The notes beneath the pieces were generated by a model, which saw only the letters and a list, made by a program, of their open reading frames with translations, was not told where the DNA came from and did not search any database. A stretch of DNA of 64,000 nt, from NCBI GenBank assembly GCA_947561585.1, contig CANNZV010003196.1, positions 1 to 64,000 of the forward strand. Direction: 5' to 3'. Position 1 is the first letter of the stretch. Each line of letters begins with the position of its first letter. The position numbers and the translations under genes were made by a program. Source of the DNA: Caprella mutica. Taxonomy: Eukaryota; Arthropoda; Malacostraca; Amphipoda; Caprellidae. Of the stretch, positions 34,153 through 45,766 are shown piece after piece.

Positions 34153-34294
34153 GGGTGTGTTCACACTAGAAGCGGAGCGGCGTGGCGTGCTCGAAAAATT
34201 AATGTATATTTGACGCAAGCAGCACCGCTAGCGTCAAATATACATTAATTTTTCGAGCGCGTCGCGCCGCTACGCTTGTAGTGTGAACGCACCC
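34153..34294. mobile_element. 142-bp PIF/Harbinger-type MITE, TTA TSD
   Basis: Nearly the whole element is one palindrome: GGGTGTGTTCACACTA and CTCGAAAAATTAATGTATAT pair with the right arm around a short loop near 34215. TTA flanks it on both sides (34150-34152, 34295-34297). Confidence 0.85.
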
Positions 34295-34299
34295 TTAGA

Positions 34300-35278
34300 C
34301 TTTAACTTTAGAGAATAAACTTGGTGCCCAACGCGGTTAAATTTCTGATGCCATTCCCAACATAATTGACGTCAAACTTAAAGGGGCAGTACAGTCCTTT
34401 TTTGTTTTAACAATTTTAATGTCAAACGATTGTTTAGTAAGAAGAATAAAGTATATCGTGTTAAATTGCGATGTTCAATAAAATCTTATGAAAATATATC
34501 ATTTTATATATAATTAATTTTTTTACTAGATGTTTACGGTAGATGGCGCCACGATCAGTGTCGCCATCTTGTAAACAAACCAACTGAGAAAAGTTTCTAT
34601 CGAGATTCTAGCTTAAATGAAGAGATGGGTATATTTTTTGAAACTATGACTTCTTGTCTTGAATCTTTTTACCATTTTGACGCAAACAAAGGTTGATTAC
34701 TGCAGACATAAATAAATATGAAAACAACAAACATACTCACGTACATACTAATGAGTGCAAATTCTTTCACTAGGTGTCGCTAATTTTATTATATACTTTT
34801 TAAATCAACATTCTAAAAATAAACGAGCATTCAAATATTACAATTTACATAATTAAATATTCTGAATAGATTTAAAACCAATTTGGCGATTGTTTGATTT
34901 TGACGGGAGGAAAAGAGATTTCGTGATATCAGTTTGGTATAGTGACTAAGTGCTTAGCACGTGTGCACTGTACAGTGTAATCAGTGGAAAGACTTCCTTT
35001 ACAAATTAAATAAGTGATATAAGGGAATAAATTTCCTTCACACACATAAGTATCACAGGTAGAGAAACAAGAGATTCTAGCACAAGAGGGGAACAGAAAA
35101 ATCCCCAGTACGACCGTGCGGTTCGATTGAGATAGGTCTGTAGGCTTCAAGAATTTACCGTGAGGTCTGGCCAACATTTTCTGATCAAATATTAAAATAG
35201 GAAGTTAAATTTTCAAATATTTAATCAAGTGCAATCTGCAGAGTAAAGTGAGACACAGCTGATACAGCGAGACGTGTT
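34300..35278. other. Intergenic, nothing recognised
   Basis: No gene or repeat could be supported. Confidence 0.4.
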
Positions 35279-35279
35279 A

Positions 35280-35472
35280 AGTCGACACACCAATTTGTAA
35301 AGTTAAGTTGACATTTGTGTTAAAAGTTCAGTTTACACACCGATTTATGTTAAAAGTTGACTCGACACAATGATTTGTGTTGAAAGCTAAGTTTACACAT
35401 CGATTTGTGTGGAATTTAAAGTTAAACACTAATTTTTAGTTTAAAATTAAGTTGGCATACCGATTTTGTGGC
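35280..35472. repeat. About 40-bp degenerate tandem repeat
   Basis: Four to five units of AAAGTTAAGTTGACACACCG plus ATTTGTGTT with heavy divergence. Confidence 0.7.
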
Positions 35473-35617
35473 CATAGATAAGTGTAAACACTATGAAGTC
35501 AATAAAGATATCACAGATATTGGATGCTACTTAACTTAAGAAAATCATTGACTTCCTGACGCCCTGAGAATAAAAACTATCTATCACGAGATTCCCACGT
35601 GATTAAATAACTCTGAC

Positions 35618-35893
35618 GGGTGTATGTCACGAGCCTCCCCTGTTTTTTGATCCTTATTTACCTATATTATTTAATCCTTATTGACACTTTTGTAGTTCAT
35701 TACTGATTAAACATATGTATATTCCCCCGAACCCCCCTGCCAGGTCATTAAACAACCATGAAGTGTGCAGTACAACAAACTACATTAACAACTCTCAGTT
35801 ATTTCTATCTAAGTAGTTCTTTATTTGTTTAACTACGTAAATAAGGAATAAGAAATCAGAGAGAGGAGGGGGCGGGGCTCTTGACCGTACCCC
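35618..35893 (-). mobile_element. C-tract MITE copy, 9-bp TSD
   Basis: From GGGTGTATGTCACGAGCC to GGCTCTTGACCGTACCCC. Flanks AACTCTGAC and AATTCTGAC differ at one base. The central GGGGGCG palindrome is lost. Confidence 0.75.
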
Positions 35894-35931
35894 AATTCTG
35901 ACACAACACAGCACCAAACCTGGTATTATAG

Positions 35932-36676
35932 CACAGTATAAAGATTAGGGGAGTAGAGTGAAGACCAATCTCATATGGGAGACATCTTTTTTACACTGAC
36001 CAATAGCGTTGCAGAAGAGACCGGTGGTGCATGACGTCATGAGCGGGAAAATTTACTACTGGTTACTATGTAGTATTTGTAATTTAACTAAATTAATATA
36101 TATTTAATTTATTTACAACTTTATGAAGTATAATTCAATTGATAAAATAATTTGATAAAATATTTACTAGGGTTGAGACAATATGTGTTTTAATTCATAG
36201 ATCTTAGGACTATCATCATACGATATTTCAATCAGTCTTTAATATTTTCAGGATTTATGATTTTAAAAGCATATTGTCGCAACCCTAATAATTACTACTA
36301 ATAAAACTAAGTTGAGAGACCTCACTTAGTTTTGAATGGAGTTAAAATCTAGATGAATTGTCATCTTGATTCTAGAGAAATTGTCCCATATTAGAGAGTT
36401 GCTGATTACAACCAATTTTATCCTTTCTTTGTAATCATGTCTCCTGAATTTGTAAAAAAAAACATTAAAACTGTTTTCTGCTGTCTTCTTACTATTTTCA
36501 ATCATTTAATAACCTTCCTATCACGAGTATCGCTATTGTTTGTTTCTAGAAGTACCCTTGGTTTGCTTAAACTTTTCACAATCATGTGACTCTGGGAGTC
36601 GCTGATTGGTTCAAGATTGCTGACGTCACACATCATCCACTTGAAAAATAATAACACACAACTGGGCTACTCCCCT
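35932..36676. mobile_element. CACAGTATAAAG element, both ends
   Basis: The left end CACAGTATAAAGATTAGGGG and the right GGGCTACTCCCCTA are inverted. The right part repeats 9968-10290 in reverse, including GATTGGTTCAAGATTGCTGA plus CGTCA. A 116-bp MITE sits at 36170-36285. No ORF remains. Confidence 0.6.
36170..36285. mobile_element. 116-bp Tc1/mariner-type MITE
   Basis: Ends GGGTTGAGACAATATG / GCATATTGTCGCAACCC are flanked by TA. A second copy is at 36702-36810 and a part copy at 21735-21790. Confidence 0.75.
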
Positions 36677-36701
36677 AAAATAATTTGATAAGTTAATTAC
36701 A

Positions 36702-36810
36702 AGAGTTGTGACAATATGCGTTTTATATATCTTTAGAATATTATACAAAAATTCAATCAGTCGATAATATTTTCATGATCTAGATTTCAAAGGCATATTG
36801 TCACAATTCT
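36702..36810. mobile_element. Second copy of the 116-bp MITE
   Basis: AGAGTTGTGACAATATGCG / GGCATATTGTCACAATTCT. The flanks on both sides (AATTTGATAA and AAACTAAGTT) also match those of the copy at 36170, so the locus itself is duplicated. Confidence 0.7.
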
Positions 36811-36916
36811 AATTAAACTAAGTTCATCCCGTACCCAACATTTGGGGGTATAGTAGTGAGTAAAGAATTGATAAGACTGAATAATAATTTGTGGGCAATT
36901 GCAGACAGGCGGCTAA

Positions 36917-37559
36917 AGCCCCGTCCAGACGGTCAAATTTTTCAGAGAAGTCACAAATTTAATGACGATGACTTCCTAGCGTCAGCAAACCGTCAAACTT
37001 TTCATCAGTTTTTTTATTCCAACATGTTGGATATCGTCATCAAAAAGTTTGTCAAACTATTTGCTGACGTTAAAGTTTGAAGTATACACTGACTTTCCGG
37101 TAATAATATTGTTTTATTTGCGCGTCATTTAAGTTTATTACAGCTAGGTACACCTACAAAAACCTAATTTTTTTCAAATTTAGTATATATTTAGTTACAA
37201 TGGCTGACAACTGACTCTTTGATACTTGGTTGTATTAGAATGTATTAGATCCAAATTATAGGTAGGCTGTTACGTTGTGAATTGTTTTCTATGATCTATT
37301 TTTGATTATCCTTTTCAAGACTATATTTTGTCATTAAAAACAAATTATTTTTTCTGGTTTCTTACTGTTCTAAATTTAAAAAATATACATACCAAGTTAT
37401 ATAATTTTTATTTTCACGATACATAACATTAATTTTGACGAAACTGACGCCAGTGAACCTCAAACTTTTGGCGAGAAAATTTGACCGTGTGGACACTCCT
37501 TGAAAACTGACGATAAGTTTGTCACTTCTCTAAATTAATTTGACAGTCTGGACGGGGCT
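36917..37559. mobile_element. PIF/Harbinger-type MITE, 643 bp, TAA TSD
   Basis: Inverted ends AGCCCCGTCCAGAC / GTCTGGACGGGGCT with TAA direct repeats (36914-36916, 37560-37562). Subterminal GTCAAACTTTT-type motifs. Non-coding interior. Confidence 0.8.
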
Positions 37560-38012
37560 TAACATAGCCGTTCCGAGCCGTGACAATCGTGTTATCTTCT
37601 CAGTGTTGTTTTAGACACGAGGGTGAGTGCACGCGTATGTGTCGATCTCAGACCTGACTGAGTAAGTTGAGTAACGGTTCTCGTTAGCACATCTGATGTT
37701 AACTTACACATTATTCTTCAAAATACTTTAGGTATCTGATCATTTTGCTCAAATATTTTCTCATCTTTGGACATTTAACTGATGTAAGAAGATTAATTGA
37801 TGAATATTTAGGCAGCAGTTGCAATCTTAATGACTTATATAAGCGTTTGGTGGAGCGCGTACTAGATGCGTACACTCTTCTTCGTTTCTCAAACGTCACT
37901 GAGCCGTGAGCGAATGCTCCCTGATCAGTTTTCGATTTGCACCTCAAATTCTATCGTGCACGCACTGAGGGCGCCAGGGAACGCACTGAGTGCGTCAGGG
38001 CGCGAGAAAACC

Positions 38013-38055
38013 GTTTCCATTTGTACCCCAAATGTCTGGGGTGCAAATGGAAAAC
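38013..38055. mobile_element. Hairpin core of a small MITE
   Basis: GTTTCCATTTGTACCCCA pairs with TGGGGTGCAAATGGAAAAC around a 6-base loop. The same arms occur at 47466-47554. GC-rich flanks 37935-38150 contain further matching palindromic pieces (GGGCGCC, GCGTCAGGGCGC). Confidence 0.6.
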
Positions 38056-38296
38056 GATTTCGACGCCCGAAATCTTGGGCGCCCTCAGATTTCAACACCT
38101 CAAAAAAATAGCAGGTACGTGCACTGAAAACTCGGTGCGTGAGGTCACGTAATGTAAACAAACTGCCATATTGAATGAATATTTGTGATTATTTTATAGT
38201 TAGTGCATGAGTCTTAAGTAGTGTTTATATAGTTGTTCATTTACGACCCTAGTATTTACCATGTAATATAAATATGTATAAGAGTGTGTAAGTTAA

Positions 38297-38498
38297 AGCC
38301 AATTAATTGGCTTTGATTTGAAATGGTCAAATCTCAGATATGTCTAATTGGCTTTACATTTTGAATTAATTCCTATTTTCTCATGTTAATTTAGTCTTGA
38401 AATATTCAAAAAATGAGTCAAATTGGCTTGGCTCAGAATTTTTGTGACATTTTGGCTCAAAAATTGGCTTACAATTTTCCAGCCCCTGAAACATGGCA
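38297..38498 (+). repeat. AAGCCAATTAATTGGCTT repeat, copy 1
   Basis: Matches 46476-46690 inverted. CCTGAAACATGGCAC at its end is mirrored by GTGCCATGTTTCAG at 38592, so a short inverted unit follows. Confidence 0.7.
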
Positions 38499-38760
38499 CT
38501 TGTTATATTGAATAGTTATCTTTGGATTATGTGTGTTGCTACCTACCTTTGTTGGAATGAATTCATTGAATTGTAGTGGTGGAAGTGGTAGTGCCATGTT
38601 TCAGAGTGTGACAGGCGCCAGACAGTAACCAAATTTTGAGCCTACATATTATTTCCAAATTTTCACAACAAGCCAATATTGTCTCATTTTGGATAATTTC
38701 AAGCCAGAATTAACATGACAGCATCATCATAGGGATTATTTCAGGTGGTACACTAAACAC

Positions 38761-39109
38761 GGGGTACGGTCAAGAGCCCTCCCCGGTCATGAGCCCCCCC
38801 CCCCCTTCCTGTGTTTTTAATCCTTATTCACCTAGTTAAACAAATGAAGAACTACTTAGATAGAAATAACTGATAGTTGCTAATGTAGTTTGTTGTATCC
38901 GCTAGTTTTTTGTACTGCACACTTTATGAATGTTTAATGACCTGGCAGGGGGGTTCGGGGGGCGGCACGCCCCCCGATATACATATATTTTATGTCTAAT
39001 CAGTAATGAACTACAAAAGTGTCAATAAGGATTCAATAATATAGGTAAATAAGGATTTAAAAACAGGGGGGGGGGGGCTCGTGACCGGGGGGGCTTATGA
39101 CCTACACCC
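38761..39109 (+). mobile_element. C-tract MITE, best copy, perfect 9-bp TSD
   Basis: From GGGGTACGGTCAAGAGCCC to GGGGGGCTTATGACCTACAC plus CC, flanked by ACTAAACAC at 38752-38760 and 39110-39118. It contains poly-C and poly-G tracts near both ends and the central palindrome GGGGGGCGGCACGCCCCCC. Non-coding. Confidence 0.85.
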
Positions 39110-39899
39110 ACTAAACACATGTAAACATAGGAATTAATTAGAAAATTGTTGCTGAATACTTCAGGAGACCAATTTCAAGGCCTCAACAGTCGCTGTATAA
39201 ACTTCACACCATCATATCATGCATCTTTTCATTCTTTTGTAGTCTGGCTGTGGTGGAAGTCATCGTGGAAGTACCTGCTACCTAGATGAAATATGTTACA
39301 AAATACACAGTTTGAAAAGTAAACCAAGCAGGATTTGCCATGTTTCAAAGTTGGTACTAGGTATGAACAAATTCGCCAGTATACTGCTCCAGTATAATAC
39401 TGGGGACTTTAGAGGGGTGAAATAAATAAAGGAACCTGTAAATAACAAGTAAATCACTCATGGTTAGTCTCAAGTGATTCACATCCATCAGACATGATGC
39501 ATAAGGATGTTTTCAAATGTGAAATCTTCACTAGGAAGTTCTATATTTCATTTCATCACCAAAGTGGCAACTTTCCTGACACACTTCGAAACATAGAGGA
39601 TTTGTGGATTAACCCTGTCCCCAAGTCCTATTTAATGCCTATGTTCCCATGTTATTTTGCTGCGCCGAAATCCCAATTTCTTTAAAAAAATCTTAGTCCT
39701 TGAAGACATTCTTTGAATCTTATCAGACTGACAAAATACCAATTGAAATTACAAAATGTTTGCCAACATTTTGGAGCCAAAGTTAGGGATAAAGCCGCTA
39801 AACTATAAAACAAGCTGCAGTCGCAGTGTGGATGAGTTTGTAAATTGTAATTATGTATATTTATTTTATGTGTTTGTGATTGCTGCTTATAAACTAGTC

Positions 39900-40607
39900 C
39901 AGGGGTGGGCACACATTGTGTTATTCAGTGCCGAAAGATGGAATCTCAGTTCCAATTTTCTTTTCGTTTTCTAAATTTCTGGGATACTGAGTATTTATAC
40001 AATGAGGTGGTATATTTAATTGAAGTACGAACATGTACAACGGTACATATTTTGCGCATAAATATTGGTTGTAGATTTATCATTTGCATTAAAAAGAATT
40101 AATAAATGATATATAAAGAAATTTTCTTCATGTGAAAATATCACAATAAAAACAAAAATAAGCTATCTTGCATAAGTAACTCATAAATTCACAGGATAAA
40201 TTACTTACCTAACTTATTAAAAATGGGAATTAAAAATGATTGCATAAATATTTACCACAGTGTTTGAATATCCCAAGACAAGCGTATGAAAGATATAAAT
40301 TTAACTGATCTAGATAAAAAGAGACAGAGGTAAATAAATTAAACACCGGCACTATTGTAACAATAAACAAAAATTTCTTATTAAGAGATAAAATTTACTA
40401 TCAAAGTATCAAGGTCATTCATTACAAATATACTGTTCTTCAATTAGTTGACCATGCACTTCTATATTATCCTTTTAATTTATAGAGCAGTCATGGCTAA
40501 AATTTTTTAATTTTCTTTGGAAGAAAATAAAGCACCATTTCCCGGGTGGGCAGTGGTGCCGTTTTGAGTGCCAAAATAGCACTGAGTGCTGCATTTGCCC
40601 ACCCCTG
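39900..40607. mobile_element. Non-autonomous hAT element, 708 bp, perfect 8-bp TSD
   Basis: CAGGGGTGGGCA ends with AACTAGTC repeated at 39892-39899 and 40608-40615. Subterminal CACTGAGTGC / CAGTGCCGAAA motifs. No transposase. Confidence 0.85.
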
Positions 40608-41245
40608 AACTAGTCTGTAGATAATATTGGTCAATTAAGTACAGTATACTAGCTACTTGTTCATTACGAGCTATCGCTAATAATTTTTATAAGTAAGTAA
40701 TCATGGAGATGGGAGAGCTGAGCATTGTGCAAAGATAATTAGAGTCATTTAGAGACAAATTGTTAGCTCTAAATAAATTACCAAACATCTTGGGAAGTTG
40801 GGGACATTGCATACTATACAGACTGCAAAGTAGTCTGGTTCCAGGGGCCAGGTAAAATGATGCTAAAAAATTTTAAAGATCTCTTTCAGATACAATATAG
40901 CACAAATACCTATTTAATAAAGATGGAGGTGGTCACAGATGAATCACAAACAACGTAAGTTATTTTAGAATTGTCATAAATCACAGAGTGTACCATTTGC
41001 TAAACAGAATGAATTGAAATTTATTTTATTAAGTATATTTGTAATGAAATTCATGAACTGGAGCTTTTCCCTAAGATATGTCTGACACCATGTCCTGACC
41101 TGCTGCAATCATTTTCCTGAGGCACCTGATTGAAGCAGGTAATTTTAAATTTTAGTTTGTAAAACTATATATAGTTATTCATCATACCATTATGTGCCTA
41201 AGTATTTATTATTTATATGTATTTTAAGGAACTAGTTAGAATAAA

Positions 41246-42730
41246 ATGATATGGACAGAGTACGCTGCGAAGAAACTATTGGACTCCGTTGAAATTCACA
41301 TAAGTGAATTGAACGATAAATCTTCAAAGAAAAATAAAATCTGGGATGTCATCGCCCAGAATTTGAGAGAAGAAATTTGTTGCTACCTATTTGGTAATTA
41401 AATTTATGTTTGAAGTAAGCACATTTAAATTTACTATTCATTTCTTCTATTCCATAATGCTTTGGTCATCATATAGCTGTACTATAATTCAGTTGTAAAA
41501 CATTAACATCTGCATTTATTAAACATTTTTTATCCAGTGATTTTTCATTATCTTGCATGTTCAGTAATTATTTATTTATTTTACCTACCTAACCTTATGA
41601 CTCACAGGAACATGGATTAGATTGCACTGGACACCAATGCAATGATAAATATGAAGGCATGGTCAGAGTCTTCAAAAATTATAAACAGGCTCTAACTAGA
41701 ACTGGAGCGGCAACTCCAAAATGTCTGTTATTTCAATGCACTGGAACGCATAATTGGAAATACACATTCAGTTAGCGTTCCATATCTACTAGACTCTGGT
41801 TCTAATGTAAGACTAACTAATCTTCACTCAATGTTATGTAGCTAATACTAGTGCTTTGTATTATTTTCCAATTGCATGTTATCTTCTTCTATTCCTGTTA
41901 TTCAGAATTTTTATTCTCTATTATTCTTTTCCCTGCTGTACTCAACACTAATTATTTACTATTTAACAAAGTATGAAGTTGTGCATGACATTACTATTGC
42001 ATGAATTAACAACATGAATGTTATAATTTAAATTTGATGATAACATTTTTTCATCTGTTTCATATGTCACAATAAGATGGAAGAACATAGAACATATTTA
42101 ATTTCCAAACAACACTTCTTTGAGTGTATGTGATCTCTCTAGACCGAAATTCCATTCATTTCTATTTCAGAATCCATAAAAATCTTAGTTGCTGCGATTC
42201 TAACATAATACGAGTAATAAATTGGAATATAATATGTTTAGTCGTATATTATTTCCATATAGTTATTGGCATACGCAATTGAATAAATATATTCAGTTAT
42301 AATACTATTTAAAAATTAATTGAATATTCCTCACGGTAAATCTCCCTAACAGCAAATTTTCCAACCACGAATTCTCTGGTCACCCAAATAGCTACCTTTA
42401 ATGTCATATTTCTAACTTATGGCAATCTTTCTTTTTTCTTCTGTAGCCATCTCTGTCGCAAGTTTCTTTATAATCTTTAGCTATAGCTACTGTTATGCAA
42501 TCTCATTCATTATACTACTTGGCAACTTTCAGGTTACAACCAAACAGAATACAGCTCTCCCCGCCTCTTCTGTGATTCGCATGGTTACTACAGGTGCGCC
42601 CCACAAGGCCTCTCCTCTGCCCCCCACGGTCACTGTCATGCTTTTCATGGCGAGTCCTGTGCCCCCAATGGCCACCCTATGCCCCCCATGGCCAGTCCTG
42701 TGCTCCCCACAGCTTTGTCTACTACAGCAG
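41246..42730 (+). pseudogene. Spliced Myb/SANT-like DNA-binding gene, three exons visible, one frameshift
   Basis: Exon 41246-41393 encodes MIWTEYAAKKLLDSV... and WDVIAQNLREEI, the first half of a Myb/SANT-like (Myb_DNA-bind_4 type) helix-turn-helix with its two typical Trp residues. A GTAATT donor and a TTAG acceptor remove 41394-41620. Exon 41621-41806 continues in phase with GHQCNDKYEGMVRVFKNYK and ends at AAT|GTAAGA. One extra base near 41725 shifts the frame between TPK and YFNALERIIG. Exon 42533-42730 (TTTCAG|GTTACA to CAGCAG|GTACAT, 198 bp) is open in phase and Ser/Thr/Pro-rich. Such domains occur in insect regulatory proteins and in the second protein of PIF/Harbinger transposons. Last exons were not found; a transposon cluster starts 120 bp downstream. 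A short earlier exon at 40923-40954 (MEVVTDESQT|GTAAGT) is possible, but its phase does not fit. Confidence 0.5.
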
Positions 42731-43208
42731 GTACATTAGCTATTACTATTATTTCACATTTATTTATCAGCTGCTCTTCCATTCCAATTGAATCCTTCAA
42801 TAATTATTAGTTGATAAACTATGTAGCCACTAGCTATGCATAGCCATAGCAAAGACAATATAAGATAGACGCTCAACTTGATAGGGCACAGGCAAAAATA
42901 ATAACAACCAATCAGAAGGGATCAGTAGCATACGTCACACCAAACAATAATAAACGTACGACCCCCCCCCCCCCTTGAAATTCACAGTAGGATAATCTTT
43001 AGTCTTAACGTGTGAAGTCATTAGAAATATAAATATTCTATACTGATTAGGGATCAGAGAACTAATTACTCTATTATTAATTAAGTTTACAAGATCGCAT
43101 TTGTTGTTCAATTTAGTATTTTGAATATAATCTACCTTCTATTAGGAGAATAGTCATAACTAGGTATACCAAACGAGTATTAACGTAAATAGGTAGCATA
43201 TCGTCTTA

Positions 43209-45484
43209 AGCCCCGTTTACATTGACACTCACACTGGAAGTTCACATCCACGGGCAACGGGCAAGTGCACACTCAAAAAGAGTCTTGACTGTTCACATTT
43301 GAAAAGCGTTTGGCGGGCAGATTGAGACGGTGCGAGAGTTCTTAGTTGGTATTCAGATTCGATGGCGAGAAATGTTGTTACACTAGGCAAAGCGGGAGGA
43401 CCTCTAGTGTAAAATGAAATAATTTATAGCACCAAAGCTGTGGTACATAAATTCCATCTGTTTCATAAACTTTATCAGATTTTTTCGATTCGTTGACTTT
43501 ATTACGGCGTTAGTTCCGTATAGTTTGAATTTCAGTTTTTACATCTTCTCCATCTCTACCTAATATTAATAACTAGTATACTATCCCGTTAAAAATAACT
43601 TTTTTTAATGGAAATAGAATTTTAATTCTATGAATTTTCAGTTTTCGGAAAATCTTCCGTACCTACCTATTCAGAAAATTTTGTGTTATGGGAAAATTTT
43701 GTTTTGGGATTTTTTTTATTTATGGGAAAATATTGAGTTTTCCGAAAATTTTGAATTTTATAAAATAAAATTTTTGAGTGTGATCGATTTATACATATAT
43801 AAAAACACGATGCTCTTTGTTATAGGTTGGGATAATAATAAATTTTGTTTAATGTCATTATTGCTCTCTATCTTAAATTTCTATTTTTATATGCTTTACT
43901 TTATGATTTCCTAAGGCATTCGTGAGTCCTATATTGATTAATTAGCTGTTCAACAGCAGCTCTACTCGTTGCCATCCATTTTGCAGGAGCTTCGATGTTA
44001 ACAACCTCCCCCGGAGCATCAATGGACTGACTGAGCCCACAGACCAGTAAAGTAGAAGATGTTCCAATACTGCGTGGACACCACTGCACAATAATTTGAG
44101 AGGATACAGACCGCGGGAAAATGAGAACCAATCAGAGACGGTAGGTGCGTGATGTCACTCAAATAGGCAGTTATTAGGGGGGACTAATTCAAATATTGCT
44201 CGTTTTCTATGATGTTCATTTTAGAGGGGAGACTTAACCAAAACTATTTTGAATTTAATGGATTATTTTATTATAATTGTAGTAATGTAATATAGTTTCC
44301 ATTTATTATATAATATAGTGAACATTTCTATAATATACAATTTATCCCACCCTTTCTTATTAACAGTAAAGACCATAATTATATACTATACCTGTGTACT
44401 ATACAGTATACATAATGATTTACCACACCAAATAAATTATTTTCACAGTAGGTTAATTAAAAATTTATTTTATTTGAAAGGTATATTTATAGCATATATT
44501 ATTGAACATCAATTAGCATCACTGATTAGTGAAAAATAGATAGGGATAAAAGTAAGCACTTGAATGATTATTTAAAATGTTAATGGTCATGTATCTACCT
44601 AGCCCCTAGGTAGCTATAGGATAAGTTCCTCTTCGGAAATATAAGAAAAATAGTTATTTTAATAATTATTCAATTTTTATTTTAGTTGGTCAATCCATGA
44701 TACCTGCAAGAATCATTGATACCAATTAAAATAAAAATTAAATAATTATTAAAGTATAGTTTTTTCTTATATGACCGAAGATGTGGAACTGACCGGTAAT
44801 TCGAAATTACCCTAGGTATTTATTGGAATAGGTAGTTATCTGTCCCAAGATTTCAGCTGTTATTTTAAAACTAATAAATTTATAACACTATGAAGTTATA
44901 AGTACGCATTGATTGAAATAGTTTGAAGTATACACACAACTCTATAAGATTAACGACTGTTGTAATTTCGAGAGCAATAATTATAGGCAACCTTTTCTTC
45001 CCACACTCTGCAGCGGAATGTTTGGTTTTTGGCGTGAACAGTGAACAACAAAACGGAACAAGTTCAAATAAAAGAAAAATGAATTATGAGATTATATATG
45101 AATATTTTGAAACAATAAACGAATATGAACATTTACTATCACAAAAATATAATTTTCGCATTAGGAGATATCATAAAATATACCTAATAATAACATCAGA
45201 AATAATGCAATACCGAATGTAGTAAGAATGATTGAAACGTCACGCACTTACCATTTTGACGTGCCATCAGTCGCTAGATTTTTAAAATGACTGTATTGGG
45301 ACATCTTCTACTTTACTGGTCTGTGACTGAGCCACAGTGAGTGTCACTCAGAGTGTCGAAAAGAATGGCCAGGGTGAATGTTGAAGTGAGCCTCAATTTG
45401 CCCGCTGGTTTGCCCCTCCACTGCGCGTTTGCCAGTTGTTTCAACACTCAGAGTGTGCAAAAGAGCCTCAATGTAAACGGGGCT
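43209..45484. mobile_element. Middle element: PIF/Harbinger-type, TTA TSD
   Basis: AGCCCCGTTTACATTGA ends are inverted at 45468-45484, with TTA at 43206-43208 and 45485-45487. Its right part is repeated in tandem at 45488-45766, ending in a second identical terminus followed by ATA. Uninterrupted without the inner element it would be about 1 kb. Non-coding. Confidence 0.75.
44038..45325. mobile_element. Inner element with perfect 8-bp TSD
   Basis: Ends CACAGACCAGTAAAGTAGAA and its complement. ACTGAGCC is repeated at 44030-44037 and 45326-45333. The empty target is visible in the tandem copy at about 45612-45640. Short ORFs inside have no recognised domain. TSD length fits hAT or P-type; the CACAG start resembles the CACAGTATAAAG family. 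Confidence 0.8.
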
Positions 45485-45487
45485 TTA

Positions 45488-45766
45488 CTTGATGATTTCC
45501 AAAGGCATTCGTGAGTTCTATATAATTCAATTAGCTGTTCAACAGCAGCTCTACTCGTTGTCAGCCATTTTGCAGGAGCTTCGATGTTAACAACCTCCCC
45601 TGGTGTATCAATGGACTGACTGAGCCACAGTGAGTGTCACTCAGAGTGTCGAAAAGAATGGCCAAGGTGAAAGTTGATGTGAGCCTCCACTTGCCCCTCC
45701 ACTGCGCGTTTGCCACTTGTTTCAACACTCAAGAGTGTGCAGAAGAGCCTCAATGTAAACGGGGCT
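45488..45766. repeat. Tandem copy of the right part of the middle element
   Basis: Matches 43898-44037 joined to 45326-45484, i.e. without the inner insertion. So either the duplication predates the inner insertion, or that insertion hit only one copy. Confidence 0.75.

Noticed and set aside
35100..35135. GGTTCGATTGAG resembling a tRNA B box
   Set aside because: No matching A box at the right distance and no cloverleaf could be folded.
37711..38161. Cluster of overlapping short ORFs on both strands
   Set aside because: The region is GC-richer and palindromic, which removes stops in many frames; no frame shows a domain.
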